50,730 nucleotides of DNA from Megasphaera cerevisiae DSM 20462 (GTDB taxonomy: Bacteria > Bacillota > Negativicutes > Veillonellales > Megasphaeraceae). Below are positions 25,788 to 36,270 of the stretch, one piece after another. Position 1 is the first letter of the stretch, and every line of letters begins with the position of its first letter. A program made the translations under genes and the position numbers. The DNA is taken from the NCBI RefSeq assembly GCF_001045675.1, contig NZ_LEKT01000020.1, positions 1 through 50,730 of the forward strand, in the 5' to 3' direction. The notes beneath the pieces were generated by a model. It had not been told where the DNA came from, ran no database searches, and saw nothing but the letters and a program-made list of their open reading frames with translations.

Positions 25788-27212
25788 ATGACCGTGCGCA
25801 ATGGAAGTGTATTATTCGTGACCGTACTGCTCGGTCTGACCCTGGGAACGGGACTGTTGGCGACAGCCAGACAGAATGCAATACAGCAGCGCATTGTAGA
25901 TCTGCCCATGGAACAGGCCAGCCAGATTTATATCGGTGCTGATGATGACGATACGGTTGCGGCTAAGCCTGTCATTACCCAGCAGTATCCGGCAGACCAT
26001 CCGGCGGCAGTTCATCCGGTTCTGCGCTGGAGCCGTATTGATGGGGCAGTCATGTACGACGTACAGATTTTGACCAGGCATGAAGAAGAGCATGAAGACG
26101 GGACGGCACAAAATGTGTATTATGAACCGCTTATGCCGCTGCAGCGTACGTATACTACGGGGTGCCAACTGGCACTGCCGGAGAATTTTACGGGCAATAC
26201 ATTTTATTGGCGTGTTCGGGCGCTGGCACTGGACGGCCGGCCAGTCAGCGAATTTTCTAATTTGGCGCAGGTCTATATAGACCGGACGCTGCCGGCTACA
26301 GAAAAACCGACGACCTTATCCCGCTATAATAAAGGGAATGGAACTGTGTTGCTGTATCCGGTATATGATTGGATCGCTATACCTGGGGCTGATCATTATG
26401 AAGTAGAGGTGCTAGACGATAAGCCGGAAAATCCCAATGATATTGCACCATCGGCGCATCGTATTGATTCCTACGCCCCACGGTATGCACAGCAGTATGA
26501 CCAAAAATCACGCATGGCAGATCGTCCTTTTTACTGGCGCGTGCGGGCTGTCGATAGTACGGGTGGGCCAATTGGAGTATATTCAGATGCGCAGCCTTAC
26601 CTAACAGATCCGGCAGCAAACTACGGCGTGGCTATTTTTGGTGACAGCATTAGTCATGGTGGCGGTAGTATATCCTATTCACCGACAGACTGGGAATTTA
26701 GTTATGGTTCGTATTTGTATTTCCCCACTGTAAATTTATCTCAAAGCGGAGATACCAGTGCCATGTCCAGCGAACGATTTGAACGGGATGTTGTTCCTTT
26801 TCATCCGAAATATGTGCTTATCCTCATGGGGTCGAACAGCCTGCGGGAAGGTGTGCCTGCGGCGAATGTTATTGCCGATATGAAAAGTGTAAAGGCAAAA
26901 TGTCAGGAAAATGGTATACATCCGGTTTTTCTGACCGTACCGCCGGTTAATCCTGATAACATTAAAAAAGCGTTTGATCAGGATACCGTGTGGAACTGGC
27001 AATCGCAGTTCGATCAGGTGAACAGTTATATACGATCACAGGTGCATATTGACATTACATCGGACATGGCAGATGAAAATGGGGAGCTTCGTACGGACTT
27101 GGCGTTGGATGGGTTACATATGGATCCGCCCGGTAAAAAGATGATGGCCGATGCGATCAATGCAGCATGGCCGGAAATCACGGCGCTTCCTGACAGCGCC
27201 TGGGAAGAATAA
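25788..27212 (+). CDS. Membrane-anchored SGNH/GDSL hydrolase with two fibronectin-III-like repeats
   Basis: A 474-residue surface protein. An N-terminal hydrophobic segment (VLFVTVLLGLTLGTGLLATA) anchors or exports it. Two beta-sandwich-like repeats follow, each ending in the same motif: TFYWRVRALALDGRPVSEFS and PFYWRVRAVDSTGGPIGVYS. The C-terminal half is an SGNH esterase: block I GDSISHGGG at about residue 284, block III LMGSNSLREG with Asn, and block V DGLHMDPPGK with the catalytic Asp and His near 441-444. It probably removes acyl groups from surface glycans or lipids. Two starts are possible: ATG 25788 lies only 3 bases from GAGGAGG, while GTG 25794 has a better 9-base gap. A promoter (TTGACT, 25699) precedes it. 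Confidence 0.88.
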   Translation: MTVRNGSVLFVTVLLGLTLGTGLLATARQNAIQQRIVDLPMEQASQIYIGADDDDTVAAKPVITQQYPADHPAAVHPVLRWSRIDGAVMYDVQILTRHEEEHEDGTAQNVYYEPLMPLQRTYTTGCQLALPENFTGNTFYWRVRALALDGRPVSEFSNLAQVYIDRTLPATEKPTTLSRYNKGNGTVLLYPVYDWIAIPGADHYEVEVLDDKPENPNDIAPSAHRIDSYAPRYAQQYDQKSRMADRPFYWRVRAVDSTGGPIGVYSDAQPYLTDPAANYGVAIFGDSISHGGGSISYSPTDWEFSYGSYLYFPTVNLSQSGDTSAMSSERFERDVVPFHPKYVLILMGSNSLREGVPAANVIADMKSVKAKCQENGIHPVFLTVPPVNPDNIKKAFDQDTVWNWQSQFDQVNSYIRSQVHIDITSDMADENGELRTDLALDGLHMDPPGKKMMADAINAAWPEITALPDSAWEE

Positions 27213-27213
27213 A

Positions 27214-27250
27214 AAAAATGACATCAATGAACTTCATTGATGTCATTTTT
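27214..27250. terminator. Bidirectional terminator between SGNH hydrolase and SorC regulator
   Basis: Near-perfect 18-bp palindrome around position 27232 with A run left and T run right. It overlaps the last base of the reverse-strand regulator stop codon. Confidence 0.85.
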
Positions 27251-28188
27251 TATTCTTCCAACAGCCTTGCCGCAGTAAACTGATCGGTTATCAGCACATT
27301 TGCATAGCCGCCTGTAAGCGCTGCTCGGATGCTGTCTATTTTGCCTTCGCCGCCGGATAAAAGAATGCTGTATTCTTTATGGCAGAGACAATCGAGGTCA
27401 ATGCCGACAGTACGGTCATTCAGATCATCACTGGATATTTTGCCGTCTTTATCAAAAAAACGAGAACAAATATCACCGACAGCATGCGCTTTGAGAAATT
27501 CCTTTTCCCGGGTATCTGCATAACCAAGCCGGAAAAATAAAGCATTATCGCGGACTGTGCCTACGCTGAACAGCAAAATATTGGCATTGCGGCCAAGCTC
27601 TAAGACACGTTTAACATGGCGGTCCTTGTAGACCATGTCTTTTACTTCTTTGGAATCAAATAATACGGGCAGCGGCAGATACTGTGCAATCGTTTCGTAG
27701 TTTTTGGCAAAACGCTCTAAAATTTCGTTGGCATAGGTTTCACCTGTCGATAATGTGATGCCGCCTTCGAGCTGCACGATTTGCGCGCCCCGAAGAGGAT
27801 GCGGCGTCAAAGCATGAGAAAGGGCATGCATTGTTGTACCCCAGCCGACACCGATAATATCACCGTCCTGGACGATATCTTCTAAATAATGTGCCCCGGT
27901 CTGGCCGATGTATTTTTTGATTTCATGCTCATCGGCAATAGGGGCATTCGCGATGCGGACTTCCTTGAGTCGGTACCGGGCGGCTACCTTTTGCGCCAAA
28001 TGGCTTTGATCTTCAATGGGGTCAAAAATTTCGATGCGGACAAAACCCATGTCTTTTGCATATTGGAGCAGACGGGATACGGATGGCCGGGAAATTCCTA
28101 ATTCTTTGGCAATATCATGTTGGCTGTATCCAGACTGATAGTATAATTTTGCTGCATTGATAGCCGTTTTGTTTTTATCACTCAGCAT
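27250..28188 (-). CDS. SorC-family transcriptional regulator, likely of glycerol genes
   Basis: A 312-residue regulator of the SorC/DeoR-C type. The N-terminus is a helix-turn-helix (YSQHDIAKELGISRPSVSRL), and the rest is the sugar-phosphate-sensing domain with VGWGTTMHAL, VQLEGGI, and LLSGGEGKIDSIRAAL near the end. Members bind sugar or polyol phosphates and act as repressors or activators. It is divergent from glpK, and a 9-bp inverted repeat stands in its own promoter region (28224-28252). The two glycerol promoters share a block around their -35 boxes. Control of glycerol use by glycerol-3-phosphate or dihydroxyacetone phosphate is inferred from this context; typical GlpR is a different (DeoR N-type) protein. 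Confidence 0.9.
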   Translation of the reverse strand: MLSDKNKTAINAAKLYYQSGYSQHDIAKELGISRPSVSRLLQYAKDMGFVRIEIFDPIEDQSHLAQKVAARYRLKEVRIANAPIADEHEIKKYIGQTGAHYLEDIVQDGDIIGVGWGTTMHALSHALTPHPLRGAQIVQLEGGITLSTGETYANEILERFAKNYETIAQYLPLPVLFDSKEVKDMVYKDRHVKRVLELGRNANILLFSVGTVRDNALFFRLGYADTREKEFLKAHAVGDICSRFFDKDGKISSDDLNDRTVGIDLDCLCHKEYSILLSGGEGKIDSIRAALTGGYANVLITDQFTAARLLEE

Positions 28189-28223
28189 GGCACCAAATCC
28201 TAACGTTTAAATTTTCAATAACG

Positions 28224-28252
28224 AAGTATATGCACGCCATGTACATATACTT
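28224..28252. promoter_or_regulatory. Inverted repeat in SorC-regulator promoter region
   Basis: AAGTATATG (28224-28232) and CATATACTT (28244-28252) form a perfect 9-bp dyad with an 11-base centre, 36 bases upstream of the regulator start. It is a plausible autoregulatory operator. The rest of the 28189-28408 gap shows a stop-bounded frame of about 50 codons (28211-28363) without a start, not claimed as a gene. Confidence 0.5.
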
Positions 28253-28408
28253 TATTATCTCATTGAAGAAGCTGGAAAAGCAAGAGGAGAAAGTAAAAAT
28301 CCTTTTAAGATGGAAGTTTCTTTCTTTGATAAAGTAAAAAGATATGCGGACTCGGTATATTGAGCAAAAAGAATAAGACGCTGCAACATTATATCATATA
28401 TGAAATTA

Positions 28409-28450
28409 TGTTAATTGTATATTGCAAATATGTTCACTTGCCAGTATAAT
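28409..28450 (+). promoter_or_regulatory. glpK-glpF promoter with shared operator block
   Basis: -35 TTGCAA (28422-28427) and -10 TATAAT (28445-28450), 17-base spacer. The stretch TGTTAATT..ATATTGCAAATATGTTCA is nearly identical to that before the dehydrogenase operon (31034-31075). TTGCAAATATGTTCA is an imperfect dyad covering the -35 box, the expected place for a repressor. Confidence 0.75.
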
Positions 28451-28506
28451 CAATTCAAGGCATATCTGTTATTACAGATACGAAAAGAGAAAAGAGAATA
28501 TGGTGA

Positions 28507-30024
<1,518 letters not shown>

Positions 30025-30061
30025 GCCTCTGCGTGCGGTCCGAATAAAGGAAGGGATCAAT

Positions 30062-30787
30062 ATGGATAATTTACTGGGTGAATTTTTTGGCACGATGGTA
30101 CTGATGGTTTTTGGGTGCGGTGTCTGCGCCTGCAATACGCTGGCGAAATCAAAAGGGCAGAACGGCGGCTGGATTTGTATTACCACTGCATGGGGATTTG
30201 CTGTTATGCTAGGCGTATTTACGGCTACGACGCTGGGAGCTCCGCAGGGAGACCTTAATCCAGCCGTTACGCTGGGTAAAACCCTGATTGGAATTTATAC
30301 GATTCCACAGTTTTTGGCTACGGCCGCTGTTCAGATTCTGGGTGGTATATGCGGGGCGGCTGTCGTATGGCTGGCCTATTTGCCGCATTGGGCAGAGACA
30401 GAGGATCAGGCCGCGAAACTGGGTATATTTTGCACGGCACCGGCGATCCGCAACTACCCGCTCAATTTTCTCTGCGAAGTCATTGCGACATTTTTCCTGA
30501 TGTTTGCTATTTGGATGATTTTTTCCAAGCAGGTCGGCGTGATTCCCGTTGGCATGGGTCCGTATATTGTCGGGGTTCTAATTTGGGCTCTTGGTCTCAG
30601 TCTGGGCGGCCCTACGGGATACGCTATGAATCCTGCCCGTGATCTCGGACCGCGTATTGCTCACGCGATCCTGCCGATTGCTGGCAAGGGCGGCTCAGAT
30701 TGGAGTTATGCGTGGATTCCTGTTGCCGCACCGTTGGTCGGTGCTTGTGCAGCGTATGTAGTATCTGTTGTGATACATGCTTTTTAA
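30062..30787 (+). CDS. glpF: Glycerol facilitator (aquaglyceroporin) GlpF
   Basis: A 241-residue channel protein with six membrane helices and both pore motifs: GDLNPAVTLG (first NPA) and GYAMNPARDLGPRI (second NPA followed by Arg). The Asp after the second motif (NPARD) marks the glycerol-conducting rather than water-specific type. AAGGAAGGGA precedes the start. It brings glycerol in for GlpK. Confidence 0.96.
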   Translation: MDNLLGEFFGTMVLMVFGCGVCACNTLAKSKGQNGGWICITTAWGFAVMLGVFTATTLGAPQGDLNPAVTLGKTLIGIYTIPQFLATAAVQILGGICGAAVVWLAYLPHWAETEDQAAKLGIFCTAPAIRNYPLNFLCEVIATFFLMFAIWMIFSKQVGVIPVGMGPYIVGVLIWALGLSLGGPTGYAMNPARDLGPRIAHAILPIAGKGGSDWSYAWIPVAAPLVGACAAYVVSVVIHAF

Positions 30788-30836
30788 TCAAAGAATAATA
30801 TAAAGAGAAAGCGGCAGTTTTTCTGCGGGATTTCTC

Positions 30837-30915
30837 TATAAGGAAAGGGCGCGGTATGTTGCCCGGTTTACGCTGCACCCCTGCGGCGCCCGGTTTCATA
30901 TTGGCGGCCTTTCTT
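30837..30915 (+). other. GC-rich structured stretch after glpF (in a 341-base gap)
   Basis: The gap 30788-31128 begins with a GC-rich segment that can fold: GGGCGC (about 30847) with GCGCCC (about 30885), and an inner stem CGCTGCA/TGCGGCG around CCCC. A short T-rich stretch (CCTTTCTTT) follows, so it may be an imperfect terminator. The remainder is A/T-rich and holds the dehydrogenase-operon promoter. Confidence 0.4.
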
Positions 30916-31033
30916 TATGTATCAATGTAGAAATTATGATTAAAAAAATATGAACGAAATTTCTATATTGATAAAAAGATATATTACATAGCTTAATTAT
31001 GCTGAAAATGTATAATATTCCAAAGAGAAATTT

Positions 31034-31075
31034 TGTTAATTTAATATTGCAAATATGTTCAATAGCAGATATAAT
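31034..31075 (+). promoter_or_regulatory. Promoter of glycerol-3-phosphate dehydrogenase operon with shared operator block
   Basis: -35 TTGCAA (31047-31052) and -10 TATAAT (31070-31075), 17-base spacer. From TGTTAATT to ATGTTCA it matches the glpK promoter almost base for base, although flanking DNA differs. Confidence 0.75.
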
Positions 31076-31128
31076 AAGCGTAATAAATGGTTTATGACTA
31101 GTATTTCGAGAAGAAAGAGGTTGTGAAA

Positions 31129-32595
31129 ATGACAAAACAAGCAGATGTCGTCGTTATTGGCGGCGGGATTACGGGCACGGCCATTCTGCACGAATTGGCA
31201 AAATATAACCTTCGCGCGATCTTAGTGGAGCGGGAACCAGAACTGGCTGCTGGTACGACGAAGGCGAACAGTGCGATTCTTCATGCCGGATTTGATGCAC
31301 CGGAGGGAAGCATGAAAGCCCGCATGAACGTAGAAGGCAATAAGATGTACCATGATTTAAAGGATGAGTTAAATTTGGAAATTCGTTGGTCCGGATCTCT
31401 CGTTGCTGCTGTAGATGACGAACAGATGGCTGTTTTGAAGGATTTGCTCAAACGCGGGAAAGATAATGATGTGCCGGGATTGGAGATCTGGGATGGCAAT
31501 ACCGTCCGGGAATCGGAGCCCAATGTCAGCAAGGATGTCAAGGGTGCGCTATGGGCTCCGACGGCTGGTATATGTTGGCCTTTTGGCTTGGCGCTGGCAT
31601 TTGCTGAAAACGCGGTTATCAACGGGGCAGAAATTCTGCGGGAATGTACGGTCACGGGCATTACTGTGAAAAATCACTCCGTTACGGCAGTTGAAACCAA
31701 TCAAGGTACTATTGAAACAAAATACGTCATCAATGCTGCCGGTATTCATGCCGATGAAATCAGCCGGCTGGCCGGTGATGATTCCTTCTATATTCATCCG
31801 CGCAAAGGCGAATATATTTTATTTGATAAGACGGCGCAGAAGGATCTGGTATACTGCCCCGTTTTCCCTACGCCTACCAAGATGGGCAAAGGGATTCTTG
31901 TTTGTGCGACGACGCACGGCAATGTGTTCGTAGGCCCTAATGCGCAGGATATGAGTGATGATGAAAAAGAGAATACGGCTGTGACCATCCCGGGGATGGA
32001 CGAAACGTTGGAAAAAGCTCGCCGTCTGGTGCCCAATATTCCTGTAGGTGCTACTATTACGGAATTTGCTGGCGTACGTGCCGTTTCCAGTACTGGGGAT
32101 TTTGTTTTAGGTCCTTCCGCAATAACGAGAGGGCTTATACAGGCTGCCGGTATCCAGTCGCCTGGACTGACTTCGGCTCCGGCCATTGCCAAATACCTGG
32201 TTGACGGGATTGCGTCGGAAATGAGTGCAGCCCGCAAAGCCGATTATAAAAAGGGACGCCCGGCACAGCCCTGCTTCCGTATGCTGACGAATGCGGATCA
32301 GAAGGCGCTGATTGCCAGAGATGCCCGGTATGGCCGCGTTATCTGTCGCTGTGAAACAATTACGGAAGGGGAAATCCTCGATGCGATCCACCGGCCTGTC
32401 GGGGCTCGCACGGTCGATGGTGTCAAGCGCCGTACTCGCGCCGGTATGGGACGCTGTCAAGGAGGTTTCTGCGGACCTCGTGTTACACAGATTCTGGCTC
32501 GTGAATTGAATATACCTATTACGGAAGTTCGGAAAGAAATGAGCAAGTCATATATGTTTTATGATAAAGAAACACAGAGCGGAGGTAAGGCATAA
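31129..32595 (+). CDS. FAD-dependent glycerol-3-phosphate dehydrogenase-like protein with 2Fe-2S BFD domain
   Basis: A 488-residue flavoprotein of the DAO/GlpA group. The FAD motif VVVIGGGITGTAILHELA is at the N-terminus, then VEREPELAAGTTKANSAI and HAGFD as in GlpA-type dehydrogenases. The C-terminal part carries a BFD-like 2Fe-2S domain: CRCETITEGEILDAI and later GRCQGGFCGPRV give four cysteines. It should oxidise glycerol-3-phosphate to dihydroxyacetone phosphate. GTG 31123 is too close to AAGAGG, so ATG 31129 is the chosen start. It overlaps the next gene by one base (TAATG), so the trio is translated together. Confidence 0.9.
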   Translation: MTKQADVVVIGGGITGTAILHELAKYNLRAILVEREPELAAGTTKANSAILHAGFDAPEGSMKARMNVEGNKMYHDLKDELNLEIRWSGSLVAAVDDEQMAVLKDLLKRGKDNDVPGLEIWDGNTVRESEPNVSKDVKGALWAPTAGICWPFGLALAFAENAVINGAEILRECTVTGITVKNHSVTAVETNQGTIETKYVINAAGIHADEISRLAGDDSFYIHPRKGEYILFDKTAQKDLVYCPVFPTPTKMGKGILVCATTHGNVFVGPNAQDMSDDEKENTAVTIPGMDETLEKARRLVPNIPVGATITEFAGVRAVSSTGDFVLGPSAITRGLIQAAGIQSPGLTSAPAIAKYLVDGIASEMSAARKADYKKGRPAQPCFRMLTNADQKALIARDARYGRVICRCETITEGEILDAIHRPVGARTVDGVKRRTRAGMGRCQGGFCGPRVTQILARELNIPITEVRKEMSKSYMFYDKETQSGGKA

Positions 32596-33866
32596 TGGGT
32601 GAACAACTGTATGATGTTATTATTATCGGCGGCGGCCCGGCAGGCTTATCCGCAGCATACAGCGCATGGCAGAACGGCGCTAAAAAAATTCTTGTCCTCG
32701 AACGGGACCGTGAGGCCGGCGGGATTCTCCAGCAGTGTATTCACAATGGGTTTGGGCTGCATCATTTTAAAGAAGAGCTGACAGGCCCGGGATATGCACA
32801 GCGCTGTTATGATTTGGTAAAAGACAAAGAAGAAATCGAAATTCTTGTTGATACGATGGTTCTCAATATTAATGACGATAAACTTGTTACGGCAGTCAGC
32901 CCGAAGCACGGACTGATCAAAGTGCAGGGCAAAACGATCATTCTTACGATGGGATGCCGCGAACGTACCCGCGGCGCTATCCGTATACCGGGTTACCGGC
33001 CTGCCGGCGTATTTACAGCCGGAGCGGCACAACGTATGGTCAACATGGAAGGGTATCTGCCAGGTAAAAAGATCGTGATCCTCGGCAGCGGCGATATTGG
33101 CCTGATCATGGCCCGGCGTATGTCGCTGGAAGGCTGCAAGGTACAGGCAGTGCTGGAAATCTGCCCCTTTTCTAACGGACTGACTCGTAATATGGTGCAG
33201 TGTCTGTACGACTATGATATTCCCTTGCACTTATCGCACACCATTACCGCTATCCATGGCAAGGATCGTGTCACTGGCATTACGGCAGCTAAAGTAGACG
33301 AGCATATGAAGCCTATTCCGGGAACGGAATTCGATATCGATTGCGATACGCTGCTGTTGTCCGTCGGCCTGATTCCGGAAAATGAATTGTCACGGGGCCT
33401 GGGTCTGGATATGCATCCCCTTACGAGTGGGCCGATTGTCGATCAGCATCGTGAAACAAGTATTACCGGTATTTTTGCGGCCGGCAATGTTGTGCATGTT
33501 CATGACCTTGTTGATTTTGTATCAGAAGAAGCTGAAATCGCAGGGAAGTATGCCGCTCTTAAAGCGATGGGAAAGATGGAAGACAATGTAGCTGATGTAG
33601 CGGTTGAAGCTGCCGGCGAAGTTCGCACCTGTGTGCCCCAGCATGTTCGTGCTGGGGAAAACGGTGAAACGATCCGCTTGTTTATGCGCGTCCGCAAGCC
33701 TATGAAACATGTACGCCTGACAGTCAAAAGCGGCGCAGATACGCTGCTTAGCAAAGTTCTCCCGGTTGCTAAACCGAGTGAAATGATTGCTGTCAACGTA
33801 CCGGCAGATAAAGCCAAAGGCCATCATGCGGATTGGACTGTTTCCGTTACAGAGGAGGAAGCATAA
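32595..33866 (+). CDS. NAD(P)/FAD-dependent oxidoreductase, partner of the dehydrogenase
   Basis: A 423-residue pyridine-nucleotide-disulphide-type flavoprotein. The FAD motif VIIIGGGPAGLSAAYSAW opens it, and the NAD(P)-binding GxGxxG reads IVILGSGDIGLIMA in the middle, followed by the second FAD block GIFAAGNVVHVHDLVDFV. No redox CxxC pair is seen near the active site. This gene sits between the dehydrogenase and a DUF1667 gene, an arrangement I recognise from clostridial glycerol operons, where it is thought to pass electrons from the dehydrogenase to NAD. That role is inferred. Confidence 0.85.
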   Translation: MGEQLYDVIIIGGGPAGLSAAYSAWQNGAKKILVLERDREAGGILQQCIHNGFGLHHFKEELTGPGYAQRCYDLVKDKEEIEILVDTMVLNINDDKLVTAVSPKHGLIKVQGKTIILTMGCRERTRGAIRIPGYRPAGVFTAGAAQRMVNMEGYLPGKKIVILGSGDIGLIMARRMSLEGCKVQAVLEICPFSNGLTRNMVQCLYDYDIPLHLSHTITAIHGKDRVTGITAAKVDEHMKPIPGTEFDIDCDTLLLSVGLIPENELSRGLGLDMHPLTSGPIVDQHRETSITGIFAAGNVVHVHDLVDFVSEEAEIAGKYAALKAMGKMEDNVADVAVEAAGEVRTCVPQHVRAGENGETIRLFMRVRKPMKHVRLTVKSGADTLLSKVLPVAKPSEMIAVNVPADKAKGHHADWTVSVTEEEA

Positions 33867-33867
33867 A

Positions 33868-34242
33868 ATGAGTGTAGAAACGAAACAATTAAATTGCATC
33901 AGCTGCCCCATGGGGTGTTTATTGACAGTGGAAGTAACGGATGGCAAGGTTACGCGAGTTACGGGGAACACATGTCCACGCGGTGAAGTGTATGCCCGCC
34001 AGGAATTAACCGATCCGCAGCGTATGCTGACCTCGACAATCCGTATTGAAGGCGGTTCGCTGCCTCTTCTGCCCGTCGTATCAAAAACGACGCTGCCGAA
34101 AGGTCGTATTCTTGATTGTGCCGTAGCTTTGCGCGGTGTAACTGTAATGGCGCCGGTCAAAGCCGGCGACGTGGTTGCCGCGAACCTTCTGGGATTGGGC
34201 GTGGACATTCTGGCCAGCCGGGATATGGATAAGATATTATAG
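33868..34242 (+). CDS. DUF1667 protein (small cysteine-containing redox partner)
   Basis: A 124-residue protein beginning with LNCISCPMGC and then GNTCPRGEVYARQELTDP, the usual DUF1667 opening with four conserved cysteines, followed by a variable middle and a C-terminal part ending in ASRDMDKIL. It probably holds a metal or Fe-S centre. It starts one base after the preceding stop, after GGAGGAAG, and is the last gene of the glycerol-3-phosphate dehydrogenase trio. Confidence 0.88.
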   Translation: MSVETKQLNCISCPMGCLLTVEVTDGKVTRVTGNTCPRGEVYARQELTDPQRMLTSTIRIEGGSLPLLPVVSKTTLPKGRILDCAVALRGVTVMAPVKAGDVVAANLLGLGVDILASRDMDKIL

Positions 34243-34296
34243 GCAAGTAGTGGTAAGTGAGTCAATATCAGTTGTACCAGTTGAAATCAACCGGCT

Positions 34297-34348
34297 AATG
34301 CTATCAGGGGCTGTCATGAAAATCCATGACAGCCCCTTAGCATTTTTT
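34297..34348. terminator. Bidirectional terminator glycerol operon / cysK
   Basis: AATGCTA...GGGGCTGTCATG pairs with CATGACAGCCCC...TAGCATT around a 6-base loop, followed by a T run. Confidence 0.9.
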
Positions 34349-34376
34349 ATGTATATATCAGCGATGACGCTGTTGT

Positions 34377-35318
34377 TTACTGTTGTTTGATAAAGCCCGG
34401 TGTCGTCAAATAACGGTCGCCGTTATCCGGTAAAAAGGAGACGATCGTTTTGCCGGCATTTTCCGGTCGTTTAGCAACCTGGACAGCGGCATATAAAGCG
34501 GCTCCCCCGGAAATCCCGATGAGAAGTCCTTCGTTTTTCGTGAATTCCTGTGCTGTTTCATATGCCTGATCTGTTGTGACGGTAACTATTTCATCATAAA
34601 TTTTGGTGTCCAATGTTTCGGGAATAAAGTTTGCGCCAATACCTTGCAGTTTATGCGGTCCCGCATGGCCTTCTGAGAGCAGCGGTGAATCAGCCGGTTC
34701 AATCGCTATAATTTTGACGGCAGGTTTTTGTTCTTTTAAATACTGACCGACTCCGGTCAGGGTGCCGCCAGTGCCGACGCCAGCCAAAAATATATCAATT
34801 GCGCCGTCTGTTTCGTTGTAAACTTCCGGGCCGGTGGTCAAGCGGTGTGCTTCTGGATTGACAGGGTTTGTAAATTGTCCCGGAATAAAAGAGTCAGGGA
34901 TTTCCTTGGCCAAATCGCTGGCTTTATCTACAGCACCCTGCATCCCCTTTTTTCCTTCTGTCAGGACGATTTCGGCACCGTACGCAGCAATAAGGTTACG
35001 ACGTTCGATAGACATTGTTTCCGGCATTGTGAAGATTGCACGATATCCTTTAGCCGCAGCTACGGCAGCAAGGCCAATTCCCGTATTGCCGCTCGTTGGT
35101 TCAATAATGACGGAACCTTTTTTTAAAATACCCTTTTTTTCGGCATCTTCAATCATGGCTTTGGCAATACGGTCTTTGGAAGAGCCGGCTGGATTGAAGG
35201 CATCCAGCTTGACCAGCAGTGTAGTGCCTGTCACGCCGGCGGCGTTATTGAAGCGAATCGGGTTTAATAATGGAGTATTGCCTACTAAATCTAACATACT
35301 TGTATAAATTTTACTCAT
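34377..35318 (-). CDS. cysK: Cysteine synthase A (O-acetylserine sulfhydrylase)
   Basis: CysK joins O-acetylserine and sulphide to make cysteine. The 313-residue PLP enzyme has the cofactor lysine in NPAGSSKDRIA, the substrate loop PTSGNTGIGLA, the phosphate-binding GVGTGGTLTGVG and the late Ser block GISGGAALYAA. A ribosome site AAAGGAGAG precedes it. cysE lies upstream on the same strand with a 204-base gap that contains only A/T-rich DNA and no convincing terminator, so both are likely read from the T-box promoter. CysE and CysK normally form a complex. Confidence 0.96.
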   Translation of the reverse strand: MSKIYTSMLDLVGNTPLLNPIRFNNAAGVTGTTLLVKLDAFNPAGSSKDRIAKAMIEDAEKKGILKKGSVIIEPTSGNTGIGLAAVAAAKGYRAIFTMPETMSIERRNLIAAYGAEIVLTEGKKGMQGAVDKASDLAKEIPDSFIPGQFTNPVNPEAHRLTTGPEVYNETDGAIDIFLAGVGTGGTLTGVGQYLKEQKPAVKIIAIEPADSPLLSEGHAGPHKLQGIGANFIPETLDTKIYDEIVTVTTDQAYETAQEFTKNEGLLIGISGGAALYAAVQVAKRPENAGKTIVSFLPDNGDRYLTTPGFIKQQ

Positions 35319-35522
35319 GAGAATCTCTCCTTTTTACAATAAAATAATATAATAATTTAAAAATAAACAGGTCTGCTACATCGAAAAAGGACCTGGTAGG
35401 AAAAGATATCCTGATACATGTAAAGCCATCTCCCTGCTGAAATATAAAAAAAGTATACTAAAAAAGTGCTGTTTTAATGTACGTCTATAGGCCTGCGTGA
35501 TTCCCTGTCAGCTGAGTGAGCC

Positions 35523-36224
35523 TTATGAATGGCGCGGACAGCCTACGCTGTGAATACGCACGTCATGCATAGTATCCAGTTCTTCCACACGGTTTTGCAG
35601 TATGGCTACCTGCCGCTGCAGGGCGATAATTTGGTCTTCAATAGGGTCGGGCAGACGATTATGATTCAAATCAATGTCCTGCTCTGTATGACTGGCCTTA
35701 AGACTGCGTCCTTTTTGAGCTACCACTCGTCCGGGAATGCCGACGACCGTTGAATACGGCGGTACTTCCTTCAAAACGACGGAACCGGCTCCGATTTTGG
35801 CACCTTTGCCGACCGTAAAGGATCCCAATACCTTGGCACCGCAGGCAACGACAACATAATCGCCTATAGTAGGGTGGCGCTTTCCTTTTTCTTTTCCCGT
35901 ACCGCCTAAGGTGACACCCTGATATAGAGATACGTCGTTACCGATAATGGTTGTTTCTCCTATAACAATGCCCATGCCATGATCAATAAATAATCCAGTA
36001 CCAATCTGTGCGCCGGGATGAATTTCAATGCCTGTAAGAAATCGAGCGGCTGTTGATATGATACGAGCGGTGACAAACCAGCCATGACGATAGCAGATAT
36101 GAGCTATGCGATAGGCCCAGATGGCATGGAGGCCAGAGTAGCATAAGAGGATTTCCAGTGTGTTTTTTGCTGCAGGATCGCGGTCTCTGATCACGCGAAT
36201 GTCGTTGTGAAGTGAGTTAAACAT
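35523..36224 (-). CDS. cysE: Serine O-acetyltransferase
   Basis: CysE acetylates serine with acetyl-CoA, the committed step to cysteine. The 233-residue protein has the short N-terminal helical part ([20 protein letters not shown]) of the Gram-positive type and a left-handed beta-helix with hexapeptide repeats. The active-site blocks [15 protein letters not shown] and [19 protein letters not shown] hold the catalytic histidines. The start 36224 follows GGGAGG at normal distance; the in-frame ATG at 36281 lies in the leader terminator and is not used. Transcription is controlled by a T-box upstream. The C-terminal tail has an extra coiled region ([20 protein letters not shown]). Confidence 0.95.
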   Translation of the reverse strand: MFNSLHNDIRVIRDRDPAAKNTLEILLCYSGLHAIWAYRIAHICYRHGWFVTARIISTAARFLTGIEIHPGAQIGTGLFIDHGMGIVIGETTIIGNDVSLYQGVTLGGTGKEKGKRHPTIGDYVVVACGAKVLGSFTVGKGAKIGAGSVVLKEVPPYSTVVGIPGRVVAQKGRSLKASHTEQDIDLNHNRLPDPIEDQIIALQRQVAILQNRVEELDTMHDVRIHSVGCPRHS

Positions 36225-36270
36225 AGCTGCCAGTCCTCCCTGGATAATGAAACAGTATATACTGAAATAC

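Noticed and set aside
28211-28363. 51-codon frame without a start ahead of glpK
   Set aside because: It has no start codon, no ribosome site and no recognised domain; it also covers the SorC promoter dyad. It could be the end of a decayed gene but I cannot support that.
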